Assembly: GCA_024226515.1 (NCBI GenBank)
Contig: JAAELQ010000022.1
Span: forward strand, 1 to 45,352
Direction: 5' to 3'
DNA: 45,352 bases
Source of the DNA: a bacterium
GTDB lineage: Bacteria; Acidobacteriota; Polarisedimenticolia; Polarisedimenticolales; Polarisedimenticolaceae
Below, one piece after another: positions 1 through 8,274 of the stretch. The stretch's first letter is position 1, and every line of letters starts with the position of its first letter. The notes under the pieces are model-generated. The model saw only the letters and a list, made by a program, of their open reading frames with translations, had not been told where the DNA came from and did not search any database. Made by a program: the position numbers and the translations under genes.

Positions 1-162
1 CCCCACGCCGCCGGAACCCTCTGGGCGCATGGGGGTTGCGGGCGCATGCTTCGTTGTTCGTCGTTGACGATACAACAGCATCGACTTCCTCCTCTCGCCT
101 CGCCTGCACCGCGCAAGACCCATGCGCGCGATGCCGGTGATTACTCGGACAGGCTCCTAGCG

Positions 163-168
163 TAGAAT
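163..168 (+). promoter_or_regulatory. -10 element for leaderless DD-carboxypeptidase gene
   Basis: A TAGAAT hexamer ends 6 nt before the ATG at 175, so transcription would begin at or next to the start codon. There is no Shine-Dalgarno sequence in the gap, and no good -35 is visible. The rest of 1-174 shows no gene. Confidence 0.45.
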
Positions 169-174
169 CACCTC

Positions 175-1446
175 ATGCGAGGTACTCGTCGGGCCGCGGT
201 TGTCGTCTTCGTCTGGATCCTGGGCGTTGGCGGTTTCGGGGCCGGTTCGCGGCCCGATGGGAGAGACCTCGTGTGGCACGCGGTCGATGCCACTGGCCGC
301 GTCATGACCTCGCGCCTCGCCGACCGTCCGGTCAACCCCGCCTCCGTCATCAAGGTCGCCACGACGCTCTGGGCCCTCGAGACGCTCGGGCCCACCCATC
401 GGTTCACCACGCGTTTCGAGCTGCACGGATCGTTCGACGAGCGGAGCGGGACGCTCGACGGCGACCTGGTGGTGCGCGGGGGAGCGGACCCTGACTTCCA
501 GGTCGAGAACGCGTTCCTGGTCGCGCGCCGCCTCAACCGGTTCGGAGTGCGCGAGGTGACGGGAAGGCTGCGCGTCGACGCGGAGTTCTGGATCGGCTGG
601 GAGGGCGGTTCGGCGCGCAAGGAGAGATCCGCCGCGCGACGCCGCGAGCTGATGGCGACCCGGCTGCGTCGTGCGCTCGATCCGCATCGCTGGGACCCGG
701 CGACGCGCGACCTGTTCGCCGAGTTCGAGGCGCGCCACGCGGGAGCCGCGCTGTCGCCGGGATCGGTCGTCGTGCGCGGGGGCATCGGCGGACCGACCGA
801 CGTGACGCCCGGCCGGGTCGCGTCCGTCGAGCACCGCTCGAACCCGCTGGTCGTGACGCTGAAGCGCTTCAACGCTTACTCCAACAACGACATCGAGCGG
901 CTGGGCGACAGCCTGGGTTCTCCCGTCGAGCTGGCCGCCTTTCTCGGTCCGCGCGTGAAGGGATCGGGCCCCGCCTTGCGCATCGAGACGCTGTCGGGTC
1001 TCGGGTCCAACCGACTCACCTCGCGCCAGATCGTTCGCCTGTTCGATGACCTGCGATCAACGGCGCGAAGGCTCGACACCCGCGTGCAGGATCTGTTGCC
1101 GATCGCCGGCTGCGACCCCGGAACGCTGGAGAAATTTCCGCGGCTGACCGAGATCCAGGCCGGCGAGCTCGTCGCCAAGACCGGCACGCTCGGCTCGACC
1201 GACGGCGGCGTGTCGGCGCTGGCGGGCTTCGGACGCGGACCGCAAGGGCCTGTGACCTTCTGCGTCGTCGCGCCGCGTTCCGGCTCGAGACTCAATCGCG
1301 CTCGCGCCGATCAGGAGTCGTGGTTGCTGGAGCTGCTCTCGCCCGACGGCCTGCCCCGGCGGACGTCGTGCGGCGAACCGGTCGTCTTCTCCGACGACCA
1401 GGCGTCGCTGCGCACGATCGACTTCCGGCGCAAGCCCGGGGCCTGA
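175..1446 (+). CDS. dacB: D-alanyl-D-alanine carboxypeptidase/endopeptidase, PBP4 (S13) family
   Basis: Predicted periplasmic penicillin-binding protein of 423 aa that trims or cleaves peptidoglycan stem peptides. A hydrophobic N-terminus (about residues 7-24) looks like a Sec signal. The three class motifs are visible in order: SVIK with nucleophile Ser57 and Lys60, SNN at 236-238, and KTG at 335-337. The long stretch between the first two motifs fits the inserted domains of PBP4, although the protein is slightly shorter than typical members (about 450-480 aa). The stop lies 8 nt before the acyltransferase start, suggesting co-transcription. The start is supported by the -10 hexamer directly upstream and by the signal peptide. 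Confidence 0.88.
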   Translation: MRGTRRAAVVVFVWILGVGGFGAGSRPDGRDLVWHAVDATGRVMTSRLADRPVNPASVIKVATTLWALETLGPTHRFTTRFELHGSFDERSGTLDGDLVVRGGADPDFQVENAFLVARRLNRFGVREVTGRLRVDAEFWIGWEGGSARKERSAARRRELMATRLRRALDPHRWDPATRDLFAEFEARHAGAALSPGSVVVRGGIGGPTDVTPGRVASVEHRSNPLVVTLKRFNAYSNNDIERLGDSLGSPVELAAFLGPRVKGSGPALRIETLSGLGSNRLTSRQIVRLFDDLRSTARRLDTRVQDLLPIAGCDPGTLEKFPRLTEIQAGELVAKTGTLGSTDGGVSALAGFGRGPQGPVTFCVVAPRSGSRLNRARADQESWLLELLSPDGLPRRTSCGEPVVFSDDQASLRTIDFRRKPGA

Positions 1447-1454
1447 CCCGCGCC

Positions 1455-2795
1455 ATGCTCGATCGGTTCCTCGATCTCGTCTCGCTCGTCGTGTGTCGAC
1501 TGAGCGTCGGCGTCTACTTCAGGCGTGTCGAGGTCGTGGGCCGTGAGCACCTGCCCCCGGAGGGCCCCATGCTGCTCGTCGGCAACCACACGAACGCGCT
1601 CGTCGACCCGGGGCTGATCGTGGGCTTCGTCACACCCCGTGTTCGCATGCTGGCCAAGAGCACGCTGTGGAAGAACCCGATCCTGCGTCCGCTGCTGTGG
1701 ATCGGGCGGCCGGTTCCGGTCTATCGCCGCATGGACGGCGTGGACGTCACGCAGAATCTGGCGGCCTTCGCTCGATCTCGCGAGCTGCTGTCTCGCGGGG
1801 GAGCGATCGCGATCTTCCCCGAGGGGATCTCGCACAACGAGCCCGCGTTGCAGGGGCTGCGCACCGGGGCAGCGCGGATCGTGCTCGAGACGGCGTCCGA
1901 GCACGACGGACTCCGCATCCCCGTCGTCCCGGTGGGTCTCGTGTTCGACGCGCGTACTCGTTTTCGATCGAACGTGCTGCTGCGCATCGGCCCCCCGCTC
2001 GATCCGGGCCCGGAGATCGAGTCCTACTCCGGCGGCTCCCGGAAGGCGGTCCGGCGGTTGACCGAACGCATCGCCGCGGCGCTCGAGGCGGTCACGCTGA
2101 ACTACGACTCGTGGGAAGAATCGCGCGTGATCGGGCGGGTGGCCGAGTTGTACGCGCGTCCCGACCCCGACACCGGCCAGGCGCCGTCGCTCGCGCAGCA
2201 GGCCGAGTTGCGCAAGACCTTCACCGAGGGTTACCGCGAGGTCGCGCGGCGAGACCCGCGACGGATCGCGAGCTTGTACCGCGAGGTGCGCGAGTACGAT
2301 CGCCTGCTGTCCCTCTCCTCGCTGCGCGACGCGCAGGTCGCCTCGCGCTACGACCGGGCACGGGTCGTGCGCTACACCGCGAGCGTCCTGTCCACGCTGC
2401 TGATCCGACTTCCGGCAACGCTCGTCGGCCTCGTGCTGAACGGCCTGCCGTATCAGGCCTCCGCGCTGGCGGCGAGGAAACTGACGGCGAATCCTGGCGA
2501 CGTGGCGACGTACGCCATCGTCGGTGGGCTGGTCCTGTTTCCTCTGTTCTGGCTGTTGCAGTCCGTCTTCGTCGGTCTCCTCGCCGGCGCCGCGTGGGGT
2601 GTCCTGTGCTTCGCGATCTCGCCCCTCTCGGCCTATATCGCCCTGCGCGCGCGGGACCGGCGCGAGCGGCTGCTGCAGGAGGCGCGGGCCTATCTCCTCC
2701 TGCGGACGCGTACGAGGCTGCGCGAGGATCTGCGGCTGCGGCGCGAGTCGATCCTGGGCCAGGTGTCGCGACTCGTCCGCGAGTACCCTCCGTGA
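1455..2795 (+). CDS. PlsC-type glycerolipid acyltransferase (LPLAT family)
   Basis: Predicted membrane-associated acyltransferase of 446 aa for phospholipid synthesis. The start at 1455 is preferred because the open frame upstream overlaps the preceding gene, while this ATG places the acyltransferase motif near residue 45 as usual. Motif I reads NHTNALVD (44-51), with five residues between His45 and Asp51. This is the NHPN..D-type variant of the Gat1/Gat2-like branch rather than the usual HX4D. An FPEG motif (FPEGIS) follows about 75 residues later. The C-terminal third has two or three hydrophobic segments (roughly 310-400) and a basic tail, an extension beyond minimal PlsC proteins. Substrate specificity cannot be read from the sequence. 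Confidence 0.85.
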   Translation: MLDRFLDLVSLVVCRLSVGVYFRRVEVVGREHLPPEGPMLLVGNHTNALVDPGLIVGFVTPRVRMLAKSTLWKNPILRPLLWIGRPVPVYRRMDGVDVTQNLAAFARSRELLSRGGAIAIFPEGISHNEPALQGLRTGAARIVLETASEHDGLRIPVVPVGLVFDARTRFRSNVLLRIGPPLDPGPEIESYSGGSRKAVRRLTERIAAALEAVTLNYDSWEESRVIGRVAELYARPDPDTGQAPSLAQQAELRKTFTEGYREVARRDPRRIASLYREVREYDRLLSLSSLRDAQVASRYDRARVVRYTASVLSTLLIRLPATLVGLVLNGLPYQASALAARKLTANPGDVATYAIVGGLVLFPLFWLLQSVFVGLLAGAAWGVLCFAISPLSAYIALRARDRRERLLQEARAYLLLRTRTRLREDLRLRRESILGQVSRLVREYPP

Positions 2796-2842
2796 GGGCG
2801 GCGCATCCCCCGCGTTTCATACCGCGGACGGCGGCGGGCTGC

Positions 2843-2848
2843 TACAAT
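2843..2848 (+). promoter_or_regulatory. -10 element upstream of M3 oligopeptidase
   Basis: TACAAT lies 27 nt upstream of the ATG at 2876. The -35 region is poor (TTCATA would need a 21-nt spacer). Confidence 0.35.
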
Positions 2849-2875
2849 TCCGGCTCGAACTGCACGGGGAAAAAC

Positions 2876-5029
2876 ATGAAACACGAATTCGGGCGGGCCA
2901 TGCTGCTCGCGTTGATCGCCGTTTGCGTCGCCTGCGCGGCGCCCGCGGACAAGCCTGTCGACCTGACGAGTGATGCTGTGAAAAACAACGTACTGCTGGC
3001 CGAATGGACGGGCCCCTTCGACGGTGTGCCGGCGTTCGACAAGATGGAGCTCGACACGCTCGAGACGGCGCTCGAGGCCGCGATGGCGATGAACCTCGAG
3101 GAGGTCGACCGTGTCGCCGCGGACCCCGAGCCGCCGACGTTCGAGAACACGATCGTGGCGCTCGAACGCTCGGGGACCGACCTCTCGCGCGTGCGCGTGT
3201 ACTACGGCATCTGGAGCTCGAACCGCTCGACGCCCGAGTTCCGCGAGATCCAGCAGAAGATGGCGCCGCGCCTGTCGGAGTTCCGCACGAAGATCGTGCA
3301 GAACCAGGCGCTGTTCGATCGCGTGCGCGCGGTGCACGACGGCGAAGAGGTGAAGTCGTTGCGGTCGGACCAGCAGCGGCTGGTACGGTTGGTCTACGAC
3401 CAGTTCGCGCGCAACGGCGCCACGCTCGAGGGGGCGGATCGCGAGCGCTACGCCGAGATCAACAGCCGGCTGGCCGAGTTGCACACGACGTTCGCCAACA
3501 ACGTCCTGGCCGACGAAGAGGGCTACGTTACCTACTTCGCGCAGGAGCAGCTCGGCGGGTTGTCGGAGTCGTTCGTCCGCGCGGCCGCGGTCGCGGCCGA
3601 GGAGCGCGGCAGAGCCGGCGAGTACGCGATCACGAACACCCGCTCGTCGATGTCGCCGTTTCTGACCTTCTCCTCCGAGCGCGAGCTGCGCGAGAAGGTG
3701 TGGCGCACGTACTACTCGCGCGGCGACAACGGCGACGAGCGCGACAACAACGCGCTGATCGCCGAGATCCTGCAGCTACGCAATGAGCGCGTCCGCCTGC
3801 TGGGCTACGACAACTACGCGCAGTGGCGGCTCGAAGACCGGATGGCGAAGACGCCCGAAAACGCCCTGAAGCTGATGCGGGCGGTGTTCGGCGCGGCGCG
3901 CGAGCGCGTCAAGGAAGAGGTCGCGGACATGCAGGCCATCGCGGACGCCGAGGGTGACGGCGTGCGCATCGAACCGTGGGACTATCGCTACTACGCGGAG
4001 AAGGTGCGCAAGTCGAAGTACGATCTGGACTCCGACGAGGTGAAGCGTTACCTGCAATTGGACAAGCTGCGCGAGGCGATGTTCTTCGTCGCCGGCGAGC
4101 TGTTCGATTTCGCCTTCGAGCCGGTGGCCGAGGGCAGTGTGCCCGTGTTCCACGAGGACGTGCGGGTCTGGGAGGTCAAGAAGAAGTCGAGCGGGGACCA
4201 CGTCGGCCTGTGGTACCTGGACCCTTACGCCCGGCCCGGCAAGCGTTCCGGTGCGTGGGCCACGGCGTATCGCGATCACGACACCGTCAATGGAAACGAC
4301 AACGTCCTGGCGGCCAACAACTCGAACTTCGTCAAGGGTGCGCCCGGCGAACCGGTGCTGATCTCGTGGGACGACGCGGAGACGCTGTTCCACGAATTCG
4401 GCCACGCACTGCACTACCTGTCGTCGAACGTCGGGTACCCCACGCTGAACAACGGCGTGCGCGACTACACCGAGTTCCAGTCCCAGCTCCTCGAGCACTG
4501 GCTGTCGACCGACGAGGTGATCAACGACTACCTCGTGCACCACGAGACCGGCAAGCCGATGCCCGATTCGTTGGTGGCACGCATCAAGAAGTCGGCGACG
4601 TTCAATCAAGGTTTCGCTCAGGCGGAGTACGTCGCCTCCGCGCTGATGGACATCGAATACCACACGATGGACCCGAACGGCATCGACCCGGACGCATTCG
4701 AGCGCGAGGCGCTGGCGGCGCTGGACATGCCGGAGCAGATCGTCATGCGGCATCGCAGCCCGCACTTCGGCCACATCTTCTCGGGCGAGGGGTACTCGGC
4801 CGGTTACTACGGCTACCTGTGGGCGGACGTGCTGACGGCCGACGCCGCCGAGGCGTTCCGCAACGCCCCCGGGGGGTTTTACGACAGAGAGCTCGCGGAG
4901 AAACTCGTCGAGCACCTGTTCTCGGTGCGCAACGCGGTGGACCCGGCGGATGCCTATCGCGCGTTCCGCGGCCGTGACCCGGAAGTGGCGGCGGTGATGC
5001 GCTCGTATGGATTTCCGGTCACGCAGTAG
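2876..5029 (+). CDS. Exported M3 family oligopeptidase (peptidyl-dipeptidase Dcp-like)
   Basis: Zinc metallopeptidase of 717 aa, a length typical of Dcp/oligopeptidase A. The zinc motif HEFGH is at residues 506-510, and Glu533 in the YTEFQSQ segment is the expected third ligand. Residues near the C-terminus (HIFSGEGYSAGYYGYLW) match the substrate-binding Tyr/Gly region of the family. The start at 2876 is chosen because it gives a hydrophobic N-terminus ending in a Cys-rich VCVACAAP segment, suggesting a secreted protein or lipoprotein; the lipobox is imperfect because a Cys sits at -3. A purine-rich GGGGAAAAA precedes the ATG. It converges with the selenoprotein gene 12 nt downstream. Likely role: breakdown of imported or extracellular oligopeptides. 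Confidence 0.9.
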   Translation: MKHEFGRAMLLALIAVCVACAAPADKPVDLTSDAVKNNVLLAEWTGPFDGVPAFDKMELDTLETALEAAMAMNLEEVDRVAADPEPPTFENTIVALERSGTDLSRVRVYYGIWSSNRSTPEFREIQQKMAPRLSEFRTKIVQNQALFDRVRAVHDGEEVKSLRSDQQRLVRLVYDQFARNGATLEGADRERYAEINSRLAELHTTFANNVLADEEGYVTYFAQEQLGGLSESFVRAAAVAAEERGRAGEYAITNTRSSMSPFLTFSSERELREKVWRTYYSRGDNGDERDNNALIAEILQLRNERVRLLGYDNYAQWRLEDRMAKTPENALKLMRAVFGAARERVKEEVADMQAIADAEGDGVRIEPWDYRYYAEKVRKSKYDLDSDEVKRYLQLDKLREAMFFVAGELFDFAFEPVAEGSVPVFHEDVRVWEVKKKSSGDHVGLWYLDPYARPGKRSGAWATAYRDHDTVNGNDNVLAANNSNFVKGAPGEPVLISWDDAETLFHEFGHALHYLSSNVGYPTLNNGVRDYTEFQSQLLEHWLSTDEVINDYLVHHETGKPMPDSLVARIKKSATFNQGFAQAEYVASALMDIEYHTMDPNGIDPDAFEREALAALDMPEQIVMRHRSPHFGHIFSGEGYSAGYYGYLWADVLTADAAEAFRNAPGGFYDRELAEKLVEHLFSVRNAVDPADAYRAFRGRDPEVAAVMRSYGFPVTQ

Positions 5030-5041
5030 GCGTCGCGCGGA

Positions 5042-5632
5042 TCAGCTCGGGGCGTCCTCGATGACCGAGGCGTGCGTGCCGAAACGGCTGTCGGGGTACT
5101 CCTCGGCCACGCGCGACCACGCGCGGCGCAGTGCGTCCCAGTCCTTGCCGCCGGCCATGAAGCCGGCGACGCCCTGCCAGTAGATCGCCTCGGCGTGGAT
5201 CGAGGGCGCGCCGCCGGAGTCCGCGAGCCGGTTGAAGCCGGCCAGCGCGTCGGCGAACTTGCCGTGGTTGAAGTCCGCCAGCGCCTTGCAAAACTCCAGC
5301 TCGGCCACGTAGGCCCCGGGAGGCAGCCAGCCGACCCAGCGCCGGATCTCGCTGCCGCGGGAGTCGGAGACCACCATCGTGGGACCCCACATCACTCGGC
5401 CGCCCGCGCAGGCTTCTTTGTAGTCGGGGTGGCGTTCCAGCATGTTCAGCTTGAACGCTACGAACCCGCTCTCGATCGAGCGTCGAACGGAAACATTCGG
5501 ATGCGTCACGGCATCCGTTCTCTTGCAGCCGAGTCAGCCGGGTGCGAACAGGTAGGTCAGCAGCAGTTTTCCATCTTCCGCAGCGATCTTCTTCGCCTCG
5601 GCCAGGGACTCGCGCCACGCGATCTCACTCAT
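5042..5632 (-). CDS. Thioredoxin-like selenoprotein with UxxC active site and C-terminal TPR-like region
   Basis: Read as one 196-aa frame interrupted only by TGA at 5534-5536, decoded as selenocysteine 33. The ATG at 5632 has a strong GGAGGG ribosome site 9 nt upstream (5642-5647). The N-terminal half follows the thioredoxin fold: helix AWRESLAEAKKIAAEDGK, strand LLLTYLFAP, then Sec33-Leu-Gly-Cys36 exactly where CxxC belongs, and the cis-proline segment WGPTMVV with Pro84. The motif GWLPP and residues about 110-190 (CKALADFNHGKFADALAGF and so on) resemble a pair of TPR-like helices, as in thioredoxin-TPR proteins that carry CxxC. A conventional gene caller would report only the part after the TGA (5042-5509, GTG start), which lacks the catalytic motif. 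There is no signal peptide, so it is probably a cytoplasmic redox protein. The alternative is a pseudogene with a Cys-to-stop mutation; the SECIS-like hairpin argues against this. Confidence 0.8.
5498..5536 (-). promoter_or_regulatory. Bacterial SECIS element following the UGA codon
   Basis: On the coding (minus) strand the UGA is followed by 16 nt and then a perfect 7-bp hairpin: CGGATGC (5517-5511), a 6-nt loop CGTGAC (5510-5505) and GCATCCG (5504-5498). The apical loop begins 23 nt after the UGA and has G as its second base. The known bacterial SECIS pattern is a short stem and a small loop with G in the first two positions, about 16-37 nt from the UGA; all of these match. This element would recruit SelB to insert Sec. 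The folding was done by eye. Confidence 0.72.
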
Positions 5633-5673
5633 TGACTCAGGCCCTCCGGGCGCGATGGTAGCAAAGAACCCGC

Positions 5674-5679
5674 TACACT
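5674..5679 (+). promoter_or_regulatory. -10 element for hypF
   Basis: TACACT ends 11 nt before the ATG at 5691, implying a very short leader. It lies in the 58-nt gap shared with the divergent selenoprotein gene. No convincing -35 is visible. Confidence 0.4.
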
Positions 5680-5690
5680 GGTCCGAGCCG

Positions 5691-7988
5691 ATGAGCGAGC
5701 GCGTACGAGTCGAGATCGAGGGGGCGGTCCAGGGCGTCGGTTTTCGGCCATTCGTCCACCGTCTCGCGACGCAGCTGGGCCTCGCGGGCTGGGTGCGCAA
5801 CGACACGCGCGGCGTCGTGCTGGAGGTCGAGGGCGACGGCGCCGACGTGCAGCGCTTCCTGGCTCGCCTTCGCGAGGAGTGTCCCTCCCCGGCGCGCATC
5901 GAACAGTGGAGTGCGTCTCCCGTCGCCCCGGAGTCGACCGCCGGCTTCGAGATCGTCACCAGCGAGGCTGGCGGACAGGCGACGGCACAGATGCTTCCCG
6001 ATCTTGCGACGTGCGATGCCTGCTTGGGCGAGGTGTCGAGCGAGGCCGACCGCAGGCATCGCTACCCGTTCGCGAACTGCACGCACTGCGGTCCGCGCCT
6101 GTCGATCATTCGCTCGTTGCCCTACGACCGGGCGCGCACGAGCATGCACGGGTTCGCCATGTGCGCGGAGTGCCGTGCGGAGTACGACGATCCGCGCGAT
6201 CGCCGGTTTCACGCGCAGCCCAACGCGTGTCCCGTGTGCGGGCCGCAGCTCGAGCTGTGGACCCCGCGGGGCGAGGTTGCCGCCGAACGCGACGCGGCGC
6301 TGCGCGACGCTGCCCGCGCGATCCGCGAGGGACGCATCGTCGCCGTCAAGGGCCTCGGTGGGTTTCACCTGATGGTGGACGCGCGGGACGGCGAGGCTGT
6401 CGGTCGTTTGCGCGACAAGAAGCCGCGCCGCGAGAAGCCCTTCGCCCTGATGGCCCGCGACCTGGAGCAGGCGGGGCGGCTGTGCGAGATCGACGGCGCC
6501 GCCCAAAGACTGCTGTTGTCGCCCGCCGCACCGATCGTGCTGATGCCCAGGCGGTGCGACGCGCCCGTTCACCAGGACGTCGCCCCGGGCAACCCCGCGC
6601 TCGGTGTGATGCTGCCCGCGACACCGTTACACCATCTCTTGCTGCGCGAGCTCGACGCGCCGGTCGTCGCGACGAGCGGCAACGCCAGCGACGAGCCGAT
6701 CTGCACGGACGAACGCGAAGCGCTCGAGCGCCTCGGCGACGTTGCCGAGCTGTTCCTGGTTCACGACCGGCCGATCGTGCGGCACGTGGACGACAGCGTC
6801 GCGCGCGTCGTGTCGGGGGCGGAGACGATTCTGCGTCGCGCGCGCGGCTACGCTCCGCGGCCGGTCCGGCTGCAGCGCGAGCTGCCGCCGTTGCTGGCCG
6901 TGGGTGCGCACCTGAAGAACGCCGTCGCGTTCGCCGCCGGCCGACAGGTCCACGTCAGCCAACACATCGGCGACATGGAGACGCCGCAGGCGCTGGCCGC
7001 GTTCCGGCGCGTCGTCGCGGACTTCCTGGAGCTGTACGAGGCCCGGCCGGTCGCGGTGGCGCACGACGCGCACCCGGACTACGTGACGACGACGTGGGCC
7101 GTAGAGCAGACGGCCGCCGCCGGGGCGCTGGCCGTGCTGAACGACGTCCCGAGGATCGCGGTACAGCACCACCACGCGCACCTCGCCGCCTGCCTGGCCG
7201 AACATGACGCGGACGGCCCGGCGCTGGGTGTGACGTGGGACGGCACCGGCTTCGGGGTCGACGGCACGATCTGGGGCGGCGAGTTTCTCCTGGGGGACTC
7301 GCGGGAGTTCGAACGCGTCGCGCATCTGCGTCCGTTCCGGCTTCCGGGCGGCGACGCCGCGGTCCGCGAGCCGCGGCGCAGCGCCGCCTCGTTGCTGTTC
7401 GAGCTCGACGGCGCCGCGGCTCTGCTCGGGCCGCACCTGACCGCACTGGGCCGTGACGAGCGCACCGTCCTGGGTCGGATGCTCGAGCGCGGCATCAACT
7501 CGCCGCTGACCAGCAGTGCGGGGCGCCTGTTCGACGGCGTGGCCGCGCTGCTGGGTCTGCACCCCGTGACCACGTTCGAGGGACAGGCGGCGATGGCGCT
7601 GGAGTGGATCGCCGACGTCGCGGAGCGCGGGAGCTACCCGATCGTGCTCGCCGGCGAACGGCCCGCGGTCGTCGACTGGCGTCCGTTGATCGGCGCCGTT
7701 GTGGAGGAGGTCGAGCGGGGAGTCGCCGCCGAGACGATCTCGGCCCGGTTCCACAACACGCTGGTCGAGGCCGTGGCCCGGGTGGCCGGCCGCGTCGGCT
7801 GCGCGACGGTCGCGTTGACCGGCGGTTGTTTTCAGAACGCGCTGCTGGCCGAGCGCACGACCGAACGCCTGCAATCCGAGGGTTTTCGCGTCCTGTTCCA
7901 CCGCGCCGTGCCGCCCAACGACGGTGGGATCGCGCTGGGACAGATCGCCGTGGCGGCCGCCCGACTCGATCTCGAGAACGCTCTATAA
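5691..7988 (+). CDS. hypF: Carbamoyltransferase HypF, [NiFe]-hydrogenase maturation
   Basis: HypF (765 aa, full length) converts carbamoyl phosphate to a carbamoyl adenylate and transfers the group to the C-terminal Cys of HypE, the source of the CN ligands. Domains in order: acylphosphatase (about 1-88, with VQGVGFRPFVHR), paired zinc fingers (CDAC, CTHCGPR, CAEC, CPVCGP), YrdC-like domain (about 200-365, KGLGGFHL), and a Kae1-like carbamoyltransferase domain with HHHAHLAACLAEH, DGTGFGVDG and TGGCFQNALL. The start at 5691 places the acylphosphatase strand at the N-terminus; an in-frame ATG at 5655 would lie upstream of the -10 element. It is first in the hypFCDE operon. Confidence 0.95.
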   Translation: MSERVRVEIEGAVQGVGFRPFVHRLATQLGLAGWVRNDTRGVVLEVEGDGADVQRFLARLREECPSPARIEQWSASPVAPESTAGFEIVTSEAGGQATAQMLPDLATCDACLGEVSSEADRRHRYPFANCTHCGPRLSIIRSLPYDRARTSMHGFAMCAECRAEYDDPRDRRFHAQPNACPVCGPQLELWTPRGEVAAERDAALRDAARAIREGRIVAVKGLGGFHLMVDARDGEAVGRLRDKKPRREKPFALMARDLEQAGRLCEIDGAAQRLLLSPAAPIVLMPRRCDAPVHQDVAPGNPALGVMLPATPLHHLLLRELDAPVVATSGNASDEPICTDEREALERLGDVAELFLVHDRPIVRHVDDSVARVVSGAETILRRARGYAPRPVRLQRELPPLLAVGAHLKNAVAFAAGRQVHVSQHIGDMETPQALAAFRRVVADFLELYEARPVAVAHDAHPDYVTTTWAVEQTAAAGALAVLNDVPRIAVQHHHAHLAACLAEHDADGPALGVTWDGTGFGVDGTIWGGEFLLGDSREFERVAHLRPFRLPGGDAAVREPRRSAASLLFELDGAAALLGPHLTALGRDERTVLGRMLERGINSPLTSSAGRLFDGVAALLGLHPVTTFEGQAAMALEWIADVAERGSYPIVLAGERPAVVDWRPLIGAVVEEVERGVAAETISARFHNTLVEAVARVAGRVGCATVALTGGCFQNALLAERTTERLQSEGFRVLFHRAVPPNDGGIALGQIAVAAARLDLENAL

Positions 7989-7989
7989 T
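7984..7989 (+). promoter_or_regulatory. Consensus TATAAT at hypF stop, possible internal promoter for hypCDE
   Basis: A perfect TATAAT overlaps the hypF TAA stop codon and sits 21 nt before the hypC ATG. The -35 at 17-nt spacing (CCGACT) is weak, so this may be chance. Confidence 0.3.
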
Positions 7990-8010
7990 GGGCTGCTCGA
8001 AGGGGTCCAT

Positions 8011-8274
8011 ATGTGTCTTGCCGTTCCCGGGAAAGTACTGGAAATCGATGCCGCTGAGGCCGGCCCCGCGATGGGCACGGTCAGTTTCGGCGGCATCAAG
8101 AAGCAGGTCTGCCTGGCCTACGTCCCCGAGGCGAAGGTCGGCGACTACGTGCTGGTGCACGTAGGGTTCGCCCTGAACACGATCGACGAGGAGCAGGCGC
8201 AGTCGGTCTTCGAGGCCCTGCGCGAGATGGGCGAGCTGGCGGAGCTCGAAGAGTCCGAGGGGGGCGAATCGTGA
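8011..8274 (+). CDS. hypC: Hydrogenase maturation chaperone HypC
   Basis: Small (87 aa) OB-fold chaperone that carries the Fe(CN)2CO moiety with HypD and delivers it to the hydrogenase large subunit. It begins MCLAVPGKV, with the essential Cys2, and continues with the typical [13 protein letters not shown] segment. The ATG at 8011 is preceded by a GAAGGGG ribosome site. The stop overlaps the hypD GTG (GTGA), indicating translational coupling. Confidence 0.95.
   Translation: MCLAVPGKVLEIDAAEAGPAMGTVSFGGIKKQVCLAYVPEAKVGDYVLVHVGFALNTIDEEQAQSVFEALREMGELAELEESEGGES

Noticed and set aside
60..90. TTGACG near position 63 as promoter of the first gene
   Set aside because: No -10 at suitable spacing; the TAGAAT next to the ATG is a better candidate.
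1667..2875. N-terminal extension of the M3 peptidase frame over the acyltransferase gene
   Set aside because: It is an open shadow frame of GC-rich sequence; the ATG at 2876 with its signal peptide is the sensible start.
5042..5509. A free-standing 155-aa protein starting at GTG 5509
   Set aside because: It has no ribosome site, begins inside the thioredoxin fold just after the catalytic motif, and the frame continues upstream to a well-supported ATG across a single TGA.
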